A stretch of 60,303 bases of DNA from Acidobacteriota bacterium (GTDB taxonomy: Bacteria > Acidobacteriota > Terriglobia > Bryobacterales > UBA6623), in assembly GCA_027624045.1 (NCBI GenBank), contig JAQBUE010000004.1:1-60303 (forward strand). The letters run 5' to 3'. The notes beneath the pieces are model-generated. The model was given only the letters and a program-made list of their open reading frames with translations. It searched no databases and was not told the DNA's origin. Shown here one piece after another: positions 24,657 to 33,592 of this stretch. How positions within the stretch are numbered: the stretch's first letter is position 1; each line of letters starts with the position of its first letter. The position numbers and the translations under genes are program-made.

Positions 24657-25868
24657 CTACTTTTCCAGGGATGTTTCAACTACGAGCTGGATCTCTTCGT
24701 AAATGCGGTCGGCCAGCTTGCGGTTGGTTTCGTCGTAGACATGGACTAGATCCCAGAAGTGGTCTTGCGAAGGTGTAAGGTAGCTTCTGAGGTTGAGGAT
24801 GGCGCGGTCTGGTTGCTCTGACTTGAGCTGCTCGATCTGCTTGTCAGACTCTTCGTAGAGGACGGCGAACGCGTCGATCCACTCGTTCGCGACCTCCTCT
24901 TCCAGCCCGAAATCGCGCATCGTTAGGGGCAAGGCGTAGTCCCTTTCAAGCCCCCCGGTGGGCTGCAGAATACAGACGGGAACGTAGTGGAAAGCTTCTG
25001 ACAACTCGATGAGCTGCCGCCAGTTCGAGAGATAGGCCGCGATGTGTTGCTCGACGAACTCGGGAGTGTACATCACGTAATCGGGAGTCACGGCGTTGGG
25101 CGCTTTATTGAGCCCGAGGACAACGGTGTTGGCCGATGTCGTCTCGCCGGGGTCGCCGAACTGCGCCCGCAACGTGGCATAAACGCGGCTGCGATTCAGC
25201 AAAAGTTGCCAGAGAGGCTGTTCGTAATCCTGACGGTAGTCGTCCCAAGCTTCTTGCATCGTCTGGAAGTTGTAAGGGAAGTTAGCGCGCGACTCGTACG
25301 TAAGCGGGAGTCCGATATCGTTGACACCGTCGTAGAGGATGACGATGTCAGGCTCATAAGGTAGGAGGGTGAATACCAGCTGCATGATCGATTGGCGCGA
25401 CACGGAGGACTGAATGCCGGCGTTGATGACCTCGATATCGCGGCCGGGGTAGCGCTCGCGCAGCACAGCCCGCAACGCACCCGGAAGCGTGGTCTCGTAA
25501 CTGCTTCCGAGTTCCACGGCCGAGGAGCCCAGGAAGGCGATGCGCAGTTGGCCCTCGGGTTTTGATTTGGGGATTTGGTACTCCGCTGAGGGTACGCGGA
25601 AGCCATCAGCGTTGGTGTAGTGCAGGATGCGCCGGGCGTTGTGCGACATCACGTGCGTGTCGGGCGTTTCGTAGACGGTGTCGGCGTGTGGGCGGAACAT
25701 CACATACGGATAAAGTTCGTTGTAAAACGGCAGCGTGAGGCGCGACGAAGCCTGATACGAGAGATAGGCTTCGGCGAGCAGCAGCGCCGCCAGGGCGGAG
25801 CCCAGCAGAATGACCATGTACTGAAAACTGGAGGCGCCGCGCGCGCTACTTAGGAATGGGCGGCTCAT
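24657..25868 (-). CDS. Membrane-anchored SGNH/GDSL hydrolase, copy 2
   Basis: A paralogue of the protein at 21959-23188. Shared blocks are an N-terminal membrane anchor (YMVILLGSALAALLLAEAYL), FYNELYPYVMFRP, the nucleophile region IAFLGSSAVELGSS, AGIQSSVSRQS, YDGVNDIGLPL, RANFPYNFQTMQEAWD and DLVHVYDE. The serine, GxND and D..H blocks are kept. The ATG at 25868 is favoured because the longer frame to 25949 adds a tail without similarity to copy 1. Role in acyl-group removal from a surface polymer is inferred. Confidence 0.82.
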   Translation of the reverse strand: MSRPFLSSARGASSFQYMVILLGSALAALLLAEAYLSYQASSRLTLPFYNELYPYVMFRPHADTVYETPDTHVMSHNARRILHYTNADGFRVPSAEYQIPKSKPEGQLRIAFLGSSAVELGSSYETTLPGALRAVLRERYPGRDIEVINAGIQSSVSRQSIMQLVFTLLPYEPDIVILYDGVNDIGLPLTYESRANFPYNFQTMQEAWDDYRQDYEQPLWQLLLNRSRVYATLRAQFGDPGETTSANTVVLGLNKAPNAVTPDYVMYTPEFVEQHIAAYLSNWRQLIELSEAFHYVPVCILQPTGGLERDYALPLTMRDFGLEEEVANEWIDAFAVLYEESDKQIEQLKSEQPDRAILNLRSYLTPSQDHFWDLVHVYDETNRKLADRIYEEIQLVVETSLEK

Positions 25869-26011
25869 GCCGGGCTTGCGGAGACACCACGGGAACACGA
25901 AAAAGTGCGCTCCGGCGAAGGCAAACCGCAGTATACAATGATGGGCCATGCGCCTCCAGTAAATCGCAACCCGATCCCCTGGAGGCCGTCAACGAACGAG
26001 GAGCACAGGAC

Positions 26012-26857
26012 ATGATTGTCGATTGCCATAGCCATATCTGGGAGTATCCCGGTCACGTTAGCGATGCATTTGTGGAGGAGGCCCACTCGCGAGCCAGGGG
26101 CGCCAAGATGGACCTGCACGTGCCTCCGGAACGCCACATGGCCGCCATGGACGGCGTTGACAAAGTGATCGTTTTCGGCCTGCGCGCCGCGAGCTCGGGC
26201 CTGATGGTTCCCAACGAATACATTGCTGACTACCAGAATCAGCACCCGGAAAAAGTGATCGGTTTCGCCGCGGTCGACCCCACGGTGGATAAGGTCCGCG
26301 ACACGCTGGAGCAAAGCGTGAAGCTCGGCTTGAAGGGCGTGAAGATAGGGCCGATCTACCAGAACATCCATCCGACCGACAACCGCATGATGCCTGTGTA
26401 TGAGTTCTGCGAGGCGCATAAGCTGCCGATCATGATCCACCAGGGGACGACGTTTCCGACGAAAGCGCCGCTCAAGTATTCGCTGCCGATTCTGCTCGAA
26501 GATGTGGCGCTGCAGTTCCCGGACCTGAAGATGATCATTGCCCACCTCGGGCATCCCTGGATGGAGGACACGATCGTCATGATCCGCAAGCAGCCGAATT
26601 TCTTCTCGGATATTTCGGCGCTGCACTATCGGCCGTGGCAGTTTTTCAACGGCTTGATGCTGGCCAAGGAGTACGGCGTTTGGGACAAGCTGCTCTACGG
26701 CACTGACTTCCCGTTCACCACGACGCCCGCGACCTTGGACGCGCTGCGCAACATCAACAAGATGGTGGAGGGAACGGGCTTGCCTCGATTTACCGAAGAG
26801 GAGATCGAGAGTTTAATTCACAGTCCGACGCTGGAGCTGCTGGGGCTGGACTCCTAA
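26012..26857 (+). CDS. Amidohydrolase family 2 (TIM-barrel) hydrolase
   Basis: A compact metal-dependent hydrolase of 281 residues: MIVDCHSHIWEYPG with the HxH site at the N-terminus, GLKGVKIGPIYQN, the metal-binding PIMIHQGTTF, MIIAHLGHPW and LYGTDFPFTTTP. The pattern is that of amidohydrolase_2 decarboxylase/hydrolase proteins. The ATG at 26012 is preceded by an AGGA site and starts right at the metal motif, as usual. Its stop overlaps the convergent arsC stop by four bases. Substrate unknown. Confidence 0.87.
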   Translation: MIVDCHSHIWEYPGHVSDAFVEEAHSRARGAKMDLHVPPERHMAAMDGVDKVIVFGLRAASSGLMVPNEYIADYQNQHPEKVIGFAAVDPTVDKVRDTLEQSVKLGLKGVKIGPIYQNIHPTDNRMMPVYEFCEAHKLPIMIHQGTTFPTKAPLKYSLPILLEDVALQFPDLKMIIAHLGHPWMEDTIVMIRKQPNFFSDISALHYRPWQFFNGLMLAKEYGVWDKLLYGTDFPFTTTPATLDALRNINKMVEGTGLPRFTEEEIESLIHSPTLELLGLDS

Positions 26858-27291
26858 GTCTTCGCGTCGAGTTTCGGTCTGAGTTCCTGTTCGTAAAGTT
26901 CGCTGAAGCGGGTCTTGATGCCATCGCGGCACGCTTGGAACACCCCGAGGATCTGCTCATCGGTTCCGCTGGCATTGGCGGGATCGGGGAAGCCGATGTG
27001 CATGCGCTTGCCGACTTGGCCGCCGAAGACGGGGCAGTTCTGCTCGGCGTCGCCGCAAACGGTAATGACGTAGTCAATGGGCTGATCGAGGAACGGATCG
27101 ACATGTTTGGGATAGCCGCCGGAGATGTCGACACCGACCTCTTGCATAACGCGGATGGCGGTGGGGTTGACCTGGGCTGAGGGGTGAGTCCCGGCGGAGT
27201 GAACCTCCAGGCGGTGGTCGAGAGACTTCAGCAGGCCTTCAGCCATTTGGCTACGGCAGGAATTTCCCGTACAGAGGACGAGGACTTTCAT
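26854..27291 (-). CDS. arsC: Arsenate reductase, thioredoxin-coupled type
   Basis: A low-molecular-weight phosphatase fold of 145 residues with the P-loop LCTGNSCRS (CX5R), HSAGTHPS, the two resolving cysteines in TVCGDAEQNCPVFGG and the general-acid loop FPDPANASG. This set marks the thioredoxin-linked ArsC that reduces arsenate to arsenite, rather than a tyrosine phosphatase. No other ars gene (arsB, acr3, arsR) is nearby. It lies seven bases downstream of the CoA-transferase gene on the same strand. Confidence 0.93.
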   Translation of the reverse strand: MKVLVLCTGNSCRSQMAEGLLKSLDHRLEVHSAGTHPSAQVNPTAIRVMQEVGVDISGGYPKHVDPFLDQPIDYVITVCGDAEQNCPVFGGQVGKRMHIGFPDPANASGTDEQILGVFQACRDGIKTRFSELYEQELRPKLDAKT

Positions 27292-27297
27292 GGTTGC

Positions 27298-28506
27298 TCA
27301 CGGATTCTGCGATTTCGGTGGCCGGCTAACGCAGCGTTCTTCGACGAGGGCCTGGATCTCGCCGGGAGTGTAGTTGAGTTCGGTGAGGATCTCAGAGGTG
27401 TGCTCGCCGGGTTGTGGCGCGGGGCGGCTGGGTTGGGGACGTTCGCCATCGAAACGGAGGGGGAAGGCAACTTCCCGGTAGTTGGGGATGCGCGGATGCG
27501 GAACGGGATCGAGGATTCCCGCCGCGGCGACTTGGGGGTCGCGAACAACTTGAGAGACGTCTTGGATGGGAGAGTAGGGGACGCGGTGTTTCTCGAGCAG
27601 CGTGCGGAGCGCGGCGGTGGTGTGCTTGCGCGTGCTAGAGGCGACGATACCCGTGAGTTCCTGGCGGTGGGAGACGCGCTCAGGATTTGTCGCGAAACGC
27701 GGATCGGCGGCAAGTTCGGGGACTCCGAGTGCTTCGCAGAGGCGGACGAAGATGCCGTCATTGCCGGCAAGGATCATCAGGTCGCCGTCTTGCGTCGGGA
27801 AAGCTTCGTAGGGAGCAACCATCGAGAATCCCGATCCGGCGCGGTGCGGGAGTTCGCCGCCCGCTAGATAGCCGGTGAGGTGGTAGCTGATCCAGACGAG
27901 GGAGGTGGCGAGGAGGGAGGATTCGACGTGCATCCCTTGGCCGGTTTGGTCGCGCTCGCGAAGGGCGGCGAGGATGCCGAGGGCGGTCCACATGCCGGTG
28001 CCGATGTCGACGACCGCGCCGCCGACACGGGCGGGCGGGCCGTCAGGATAGCCGGTCATCGACATGATGCCGCTATAGGCCTGGATGAGGGGATCGTAGC
28101 CGGGCGTTTCGCTCAAGGGACCTTCGGCTCCGAAGCCGGTGATCGAGGCGTAGATCAACTCGGGCCGGCGGGCGCGGAGTTTCTCGTGTCCGAAGCCGAG
28201 CGATTCGATGACGCCTTTGCGAAATGACTGCACGAAGATGTCGGCTGACTCGATGAGGCGTTCGAGAACCTGGCGGCCGCCACTGGATTTGAGGTCGAGG
28301 GTGATGCTGCGCTTGTTGCGGTTTCCAGAAAGAAACAGCGGTGCTTCGCCCTCCCAGAAGGGAGGCCCCCAGGCACGCGCGGGATCGCCGGACAGGGGTT
28401 CAACTTTGATGACGTCGGCGCCGAGATCGCCCAAGATCTGGGCGCATTGAGGGCCGGCGAGGTTTTGGGAAACGTCGATGACGCGGATGCCTTGCAGGGT
28501 TTTCAA
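27298..28506 (-). CDS. CaiB/BaiF-type CoA-transferase (class III)
   Basis: A 402-residue family III CoA-transferase: IRVIDVSQNLAGPQCAQIL, LGADVIKVEPLSGD, SGNRNKRSITLDLKS, the catalytic aspartate in ETPGYDPLIQAYSG, and RVGGAVVDIGTGMW. These move CoA between carboxylic acids (for example formyl-/oxalyl-CoA or carnitine). The acceptor cannot be told from sequence. The gene is complete and appears single or in a short operon with arsC. Confidence 0.92.
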   Translation of the reverse strand: MKTLQGIRVIDVSQNLAGPQCAQILGDLGADVIKVEPLSGDPARAWGPPFWEGEAPLFLSGNRNKRSITLDLKSSGGRQVLERLIESADIFVQSFRKGVIESLGFGHEKLRARRPELIYASITGFGAEGPLSETPGYDPLIQAYSGIMSMTGYPDGPPARVGGAVVDIGTGMWTALGILAALRERDQTGQGMHVESSLLATSLVWISYHLTGYLAGGELPHRAGSGFSMVAPYEAFPTQDGDLMILAGNDGIFVRLCEALGVPELAADPRFATNPERVSHRQELTGIVASSTRKHTTAALRTLLEKHRVPYSPIQDVSQVVRDPQVAAAGILDPVPHPRIPNYREVAFPLRFDGERPQPSRPAPQPGEHTSEILTELNYTPGEIQALVEERCVSRPPKSQNP

Positions 28507-28650
28507 GGTATCAACGTACTACAGTCGGGCGACCCGGAGGCGTGGCAAGCCTGCATGTACCAGACCGTTCCAGGATATGGATCTGGTCACACGCTTCCCG
28601 GTACCTAGCGAAAGGCCGAACGACGGGAGTTCCTGTATGATTATCTGGTC

Positions 28651-29457
28651 ATGAGAATACTGGCTTGCGTGCTCCTGCTCGCCGCGCCGCTGGCGGCCCA
28701 GCATGGGCTTTACGAAGGCGAATCGAAGAATCCGGCGATTGGTGACCCCAAGGCGATCGCGGTGGGCGAAAAGCTTTACATGCGATCGTGCGCGGGCTGT
28801 CACGGGCCGGACGGCAGTGGCGGGCGCGGGCCGAATCTGGTGCGGCGGCCGATGTGGCATCCGCTGACGGACGAGAAGATTTTTTCCTTGATCCGCAACG
28901 GCCTGCCCGGCGCGGACATGCCGGCGACGAATCTTACCGACGACGAAACGTGGAATCTGGTGGCGTTCATCCATGCGCTGATTGGCCCAGCGGCTGACAA
29001 TCCCGCGGCGGGTGACGGTGCGGCCGGCGAGAAAGTTTTCTGGAGCGAGAAGACGGGCTGCGCGAACTGTCACGCGATTCATGGCAAGGGCGGGCGTTTG
29101 GGACCGGACCTGACGAATATCGGCGGGCTGCGTCCCCTGGCCTTGATCAAGGAGTCGGTGCTTAAACCGTCCGAAGGGCTTTATTTCCTCGGGAATGAAG
29201 CTGTGGCGGTAAAGCTCAAGAACGGCGAAACGATTCGCGGCGTGGCCCGCAACCGCGACAACTATTCGTTGCAGGTGATTGACCGGCAGGGCAAGCTGCA
29301 TCTGATATCAATGCGCGACGTGACAGAGCTTGAGATCCGCGAGGGTTCGCCGATGCCGGGGGATTATGGCAAGCGGCTGTCGGAGGCGGAACTGGAGAAT
29401 CTGTTCGCGTTCTTGGCGCGTCAGAGCCTGCGCAAGGGCGAAGAGGAGAGCAAATGA
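28651..29457 (+). CDS. Exported di-haem cytochrome c
   Basis: A signal peptide (MRILACVLLLAAPLAAQ) is followed by two cytochrome c sites: CAGCH at about residues 48-52 with a distal Met in PGADMPATNL, and CANCH at about residue 130. The second unit is followed by a beta-rich segment (VKLKNGETIRGVARNRDNYS) found in the haem-binding part of acidobacterial and planctomycetal proteins. It should act in the periplasm as electron acceptor. Its last codons overlap the start of the PQQ dehydrogenase gene by four bases, so it is the likely partner. Confidence 0.9.
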   Translation: MRILACVLLLAAPLAAQHGLYEGESKNPAIGDPKAIAVGEKLYMRSCAGCHGPDGSGGRGPNLVRRPMWHPLTDEKIFSLIRNGLPGADMPATNLTDDETWNLVAFIHALIGPAADNPAAGDGAAGEKVFWSEKTGCANCHAIHGKGGRLGPDLTNIGGLRPLALIKESVLKPSEGLYFLGNEAVAVKLKNGETIRGVARNRDNYSLQVIDRQGKLHLISMRDVTELEIREGSPMPGDYGKRLSEAELENLFAFLARQSLRKGEEESK

Positions 29458-31064
29458 TGCGGCGTCGTTGGTTGGTGTTGGCTCTCTCGTTGTCGAGCGT
29501 GGCAGCGGCGCAGGTACGCCCGCAAGATATTCTCAAAAGCCCGGGCAAGGATTGGCTGACTTACGCCGGCAGCTACAACGGCTGGCGGCATAGCCCGCTC
29601 AAGCAGATCACGCCAGAGAACGCCGGATCACTTGTTCCCAAGTGGGTGTACCGCGTGCCGAACTCGGTACGGCTTCAGACTTCACCGGTCGTCTACGACG
29701 GCGTGATGTATGTCACGAACACCAACGCGATGTATGCGCTGGACGCGAGCACCGGACGGCTGATCTGGAGCTATGCCGACGGGCGAGCGGAACAATCGGG
29801 TCCGAACCGCGGGCCGGCGATCATGGGCGACCGTGTGTATTTCGTGACGAGCGATAACTACCTGACGGCGCTCGACCGGCAGTCCGGTGTTGTCATCTTC
29901 AGCAAGAAATACGCCAGCGTGGAGGACGGCGTGACATCCACCTCGGCGCCGCTGGCGGTGAAGGACAAGGTGATCGTCGGCAGCGCCGGCGGCGATAGCG
30001 GGATGCGCGGCTTCATCGCGGCGCTGTCGGCCGATACGGGCGAGGAGCTTTGGCGCACTTACACCATTCCGGCGAAGGGCGAGCCGGGCTCTGAAACCTG
30101 GGGCGATCTGATCGAGTGGGGCGGCGGTGCGGCCTGGCTCTCGGGCACCTATGACGCCGAGTCGAACACGCTCTACTGGACGACGGGCAACCCCTGGCCG
30201 GACTTCAACGCCGCGGTGAGGCCGGGCGACAACCTCTATTCGTGCTCACTGCTGGCGCTTGATCTCGATACCGGCAAGATGAAATGGTACTTCCAGTTCA
30301 CGCCACACGACACGCACGATTGGGATGCACAAAGCTGGCCCGTGCTGCTCGACATGGAGTGGGAGGGCCGCCAGAGAAAAGTGGTGCTGCACGCGAACCG
30401 TAACGGATTTTTCTATGTGCTCGACCGGGTGACGGGGGAGTTTCTGCGGGCGACGCAGTTGACCGATAGCGTGAACTGGGCGAGCGGGATCGGCAAGGAC
30501 GGGCGGCCGATTCTGATCCCGGATACGGACCCGACGCTGGAAGGCAAATGGGTGTGCCCGAGCGTAAAAGGCGCGACGAACTGGATGGGGCAGACGTATC
30601 ATCCCCAAACCGGGCTGCTGTATGTGCTGACACTCGAGCAGTGCGGCTGGTTCAATTTGTCAGAACAAGACCCGGAGCCGATGAAGAACTTTCCCGGCGG
30701 CGGCGCAACGGAAGAAGGCGGGCAGGTGATTCTGCGGGCGATCGATCCCAAGACCGGCAAGCGGGCCTGGGAGTATCCGATGACGGGCTTCGGGCGTATG
30801 TGGACCGGTACGGTGTCGACGGCGACCGGGGTGCTGTTTTCAGGCGACGACGACGGGCAATTGGTGGCGCTGGACGCGAAGACCGGAAGCCATCTGTGGA
30901 ACTTCAACATGGGCGAATTGTCGACGGCCTCGCCGGTGATTTACGAGGCGGGCGGCAAGCAGCATGTGGCGATTGCGTCGGCCACGGCGGTGTTCGCTTT
31001 TGGGTTGTTCGAACCGATGGAGCCTTTGGAGTTGCCGAAGGTGACTACCCGGAAGACGGAGTAA
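29454..31064 (+). CDS. PQQ-dependent (quinoprotein) dehydrogenase
   Basis: A signal peptide (RRWLVLALSLSSVAAAQ) precedes an eight-bladed quinoprotein propeller of about 510 residues. Typical family features are WLTYAGSYNGWRHSPLKQIT, MYALDASTGRLIWSY, the active-site stretch QFTPHDTHDWDA with its Asp, RNGFFYVLDRVTGEF, and late FSGDDDGQLVALDAKTG. It oxidises an alcohol or sugar in the periplasm and passes electrons to the cytochrome c encoded just upstream (four-base overlap). Start may be the first or second of two adjacent ATG codons. Substrate not assigned. Confidence 0.92.
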   Translation: MMRRRWLVLALSLSSVAAAQVRPQDILKSPGKDWLTYAGSYNGWRHSPLKQITPENAGSLVPKWVYRVPNSVRLQTSPVVYDGVMYVTNTNAMYALDASTGRLIWSYADGRAEQSGPNRGPAIMGDRVYFVTSDNYLTALDRQSGVVIFSKKYASVEDGVTSTSAPLAVKDKVIVGSAGGDSGMRGFIAALSADTGEELWRTYTIPAKGEPGSETWGDLIEWGGGAAWLSGTYDAESNTLYWTTGNPWPDFNAAVRPGDNLYSCSLLALDLDTGKMKWYFQFTPHDTHDWDAQSWPVLLDMEWEGRQRKVVLHANRNGFFYVLDRVTGEFLRATQLTDSVNWASGIGKDGRPILIPDTDPTLEGKWVCPSVKGATNWMGQTYHPQTGLLYVLTLEQCGWFNLSEQDPEPMKNFPGGGATEEGGQVILRAIDPKTGKRAWEYPMTGFGRMWTGTVSTATGVLFSGDDDGQLVALDAKTGSHLWNFNMGELSTASPVIYEAGGKQHVAIASATAVFAFGLFEPMEPLELPKVTTRKTE

Positions 31065-31082
31065 GAAACCCGGCTTGGCTCC

Positions 31083-31526
31083 CTAATACGTGCCCGGCCA
31101 GACCCCCGGCGTTACGAGTTCGAGCAAATGAGCGTCGGGGTCTCGGAAATAGATGCTGCGGCCGGAGGTGCGGGGAACGCGGCCCTCCCAAGGCACTTTG
31201 GCCCAATCGACGCGGCTTTCGATTTCGACGCCGCGTTCGCGGAGTTGATCTTCCCAGCGGTCAAGCTCGGCTTCGCTCACGCTGAAGGCCACATGCATCT
31301 GCCCACCAGCGTCGGCGGGCGGAATCGTGCCGCCGGAAGTTTCGAGCGATTCGAGCGACCCGCCCTTTTGGAAGAGCAGCAAGACATGGCGTGAGCTTAC
31401 GCTCATCGCGACAATTCTTGGATTGGACAGTATCGTGTCCAGGCCGAGGACGTCTCGATAGAACCGCTCGGAGCGGAGCGGATCTTCCACGTAAAGAGAG
31501 GTTTCGATCAAGGTTTCAAGTTGCAT
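31083..31526 (-). CDS. VOC-family (glyoxalase/bleomycin-resistance) protein
   Basis: A single vicinal-oxygen-chelate domain of 147 residues: ETSLYVEDPLRSERFYRDVLG, MHVAFSVSEAELDRWEDQL, and SIYFRDPDAHLLELVTPG with the terminal metal-binding Glu. Members act on glyoxal adducts, extradiol rings or fosfomycin. The ATG at 31526 is chosen because everything upstream in the longer frame is arginine/proline-rich and unlike the family. Confidence 0.87.
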   Translation of the reverse strand: MQLETLIETSLYVEDPLRSERFYRDVLGLDTILSNPRIVAMSVSSRHVLLLFQKGGSLESLETSGGTIPPADAGGQMHVAFSVSEAELDRWEDQLRERGVEIESRVDWAKVPWEGRVPRTSGRSIYFRDPDAHLLELVTPGVWPGTY

Positions 31527-31922
31527 GACCTGGCTGCGAAAAGGGGTTTGTGAACGGGTTGCAGCCGCAGGGTAGCATCGCGGCACTTGCTTGGCCAGCG
31601 ACATCGCGCGCCGTAGCAGTTGGCGTGCCGGATGCGAACGAGAGTGCGCCGGCCACCGCGGGGCGGGTGCGGGGTCCGGCGTCCCGGAGCGCCATAAGGC
31701 CGTGAGACCGCTTGACGCCCAGACCAAAACAAGGGGCTAATGATTCCGGCCGTTTAGTCGATAACATCACTGAGAGACCGTTTAGGGGTCGCGCTCCCGT
31801 GTCGAGAGGGGCCGCTATACGATTCAAAAGAGAAAAGTTAGACCTCGGGTCCGCATCAGGGAAGCGATGAGCAACGGGACGCGCCGCCCTGCTTCCATGT
31901 CCTTGGGCCCCTGGACCAACCG
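31527..31922. other. Noncoding gap of about 400 bases
   Basis: It lies between the divergent VOC and histidine-kinase genes. Open frames here are arginine/proline-rich and unconvincing. Two similar pieces, GAGACCGCTTGACG and GAGACCGTTTAGGG, lie about 65 bases apart. Promoters for both genes should be here but none is clear. Confidence 0.35.
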
Positions 31923-33119
31923 GTGAGTATGAATTCTGAGAATACAGAGTCGAAACAGGAACAATCAGCGGAACGACCCATCGATATCACTCAGGGCGCT
32001 CACGGACTCTTCCGCGCAGCGGTCGAGGCAGCACCCAACGGCATGATAGCCGTCGATGAAGACGGCAAGATCGTGCTCGCCAATCGCCAAATCGAGGCTA
32101 TGTTCGGCTACCGGCAGGAAGAGCTATTAGGTCAACCGATCGAATGCCTCGTTCCGGCCAGGTTTCGGGAACGGCATCTCGGCCATCGCAAGGAGTTCCG
32201 TAAAAAGAGCGAAACCCGGCCGATGGGGTTGGGGAACCAACTATTCGGGCGGCGCAAGGATGGAACGGAGTTTCCGGTCGAAATCGGCCTGAACCCGATC
32301 GATGCGCTGGGAGGCGGAGTCGTGCTGGCCTCCCTCATGGATATCAGCGCGCGCGCCGCGGCGGCGGCCAAGCTTGAGAAAACTGTCAATGATCTTGCCG
32401 CCGCCCACGAGCAAGCCGTCAATCACCTCGCCGCCGCCAACGCCGAACTCGAGGAGTTCTCTACCGTCGCCTCACACGATCTGCAAGAGCCCATTCGTAA
32501 CCTGCTTTCCTACGTGGCCTTGCTGGAGGAAGATCTGCCTTCGGGTCTGCCGCCCGACGCCGCGCAGGATCTTAAATACATCAAGCAGTCCGCTTCGCGG
32601 ATGCAGGAGTTGGTGCAGGACCTATTGACTCTGTCGCGAGTCGGGCGCCGGGAGCTGCAAATTACGGACGTTTCGCTGGAGGAGTGCGTGCGAGAGTCGT
32701 TGGCGGCTCTCGACGTCGCTCTGCGCGAAAGCGGCGCGCAATGCGAATCATCGGGCCTGCCGAGCGTTCGAGGCGACCGGCGGATGTTGACGCAGCTTTA
32801 TCAAAACCTGATCAGCAACGCCAACAAGTTCCGTGCAAAGGGGATGACGCCGAAGATCCAGCTCACGGCCGAACGCGGACAGGGGGGTGAGTGAGTATGC
32901 GGGGTTCGGGACAACGGCATTGGGATTCCGGCCGAGTACGCGGAGCATATTTTCTCTCCCTTCAAGCGGCTGCATGGCCGCGGCGAGTATCAGGGCAGCG
33001 GCGTGGGGCTCGCTATTTGCCGCCGAGCTATTGAGCGGCATAGGGGCCGTATCTGGGTCGAGCCCCCGGAGGGAGAAGGCGCTCACTTGCGGTTCACGCT
33101 TCCCGCGGGCCCGGCATGA
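31923..33119 (+). pseudogene. PAS-domain sensor histidine kinase interrupted by an in-frame TGA
   Basis: Residues 25-145 are a PAS domain (GMIAVDEDGKIVLANRQIEAMFGY). Residues 170-235 are the HisKA helix with the phospho-accepting His in STVASHDLQEPIRNLL, and the N-box is LYQNLISNANKF. Translation then meets TGA at 32892-32894. The same frame resumes at once with VCGVRDNGIGIP, FSPFKRL, GSGVGLAICRRAIERHRGRIW and LRFTLPAG, the rest of the ATPase domain, ending at 33119 in ATGA overlapping the next gene. The TGA falls where kinases have Trp, so a single TGG-to-TGA change fits. If translated as read, the product is 323 residues without the G boxes. Start GTG 31923 or ATG 31929. Confidence 0.85.
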
Positions 33120-33592
33120 CGGAGTTCCCTGAGCGAATGACGAGAACAGGCGCAGTCCATACAATTCTGGTTGCCGAGGACAATGCGGCGGATCGCGGTC
33201 TCTACCGGCGGATCGCCGCGGAAGAAGGTGGCGGGTTTGATCTCCGGTTGGTGGAGGACGGAGAAGAAGCGCTGGACTATCTGGAGGGTCGCGGCAAGTA
33301 CTCGGACCCGGCCAGCCGGCCCTGCCCCAACCTGCTTCTGCTGGATATCAATATGCCGCGACGCGACGGATGGGCCGTCCTTGAGAAGGTCAAGACAACC
33401 CCGCGATTGAAGACGATCCCCACCGTGATGCTCAGCGGATCGGACCGGCCCGAGGATATCAATCGCGGCTACCAGCTCGGGTGCAGCTCGTACGTCAAGA
33501 AGCCCTCTGAACTCAACGAGTTTCGGAAAACTTTGCACTGTCTAACGACGTATTGGCTCACGTGTGTGCGTTTGCCCGATGACGCCTACTAG
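33116..33592 (+). CDS. Stand-alone response-regulator receiver (Rcp1-like)
   Basis: A CheY-like receiver of 158 residues: ILVAEDNAADR with the acidic pair, LLLLDINMPRRDGWAVLEKVK with the phosphorylated Asp, VMLSGSD and YVKKPSELNEF with the conserved Lys. The extra loop between beta2 and beta3 is typical of the Rcp1-type regulators paired with phytochrome-like or PAS kinases. There is no output domain. It starts in a four-base overlap with the interrupted kinase and overlaps the following hybrid kinase, so the three form one operon. Confidence 0.92.
   Translation: MTEFPERMTRTGAVHTILVAEDNAADRGLYRRIAAEEGGGFDLRLVEDGEEALDYLEGRGKYSDPASRPCPNLLLLDINMPRRDGWAVLEKVKTTPRLKTIPTVMLSGSDRPEDINRGYQLGCSSYVKKPSELNEFRKTLHCLTTYWLTCVRLPDDAY

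Noticed and set aside
31516..31827. 104-residue minus-strand frame upstream of the VOC gene
   Set aside because: Composition resembles noise; the VOC protein starts cleanly at 31526.
32892..32894. Selenocysteine decoding of the TGA in the kinase gene
   Set aside because: The position is normally Trp in this family and no hairpin like a bacterial SECIS is evident directly after the codon.
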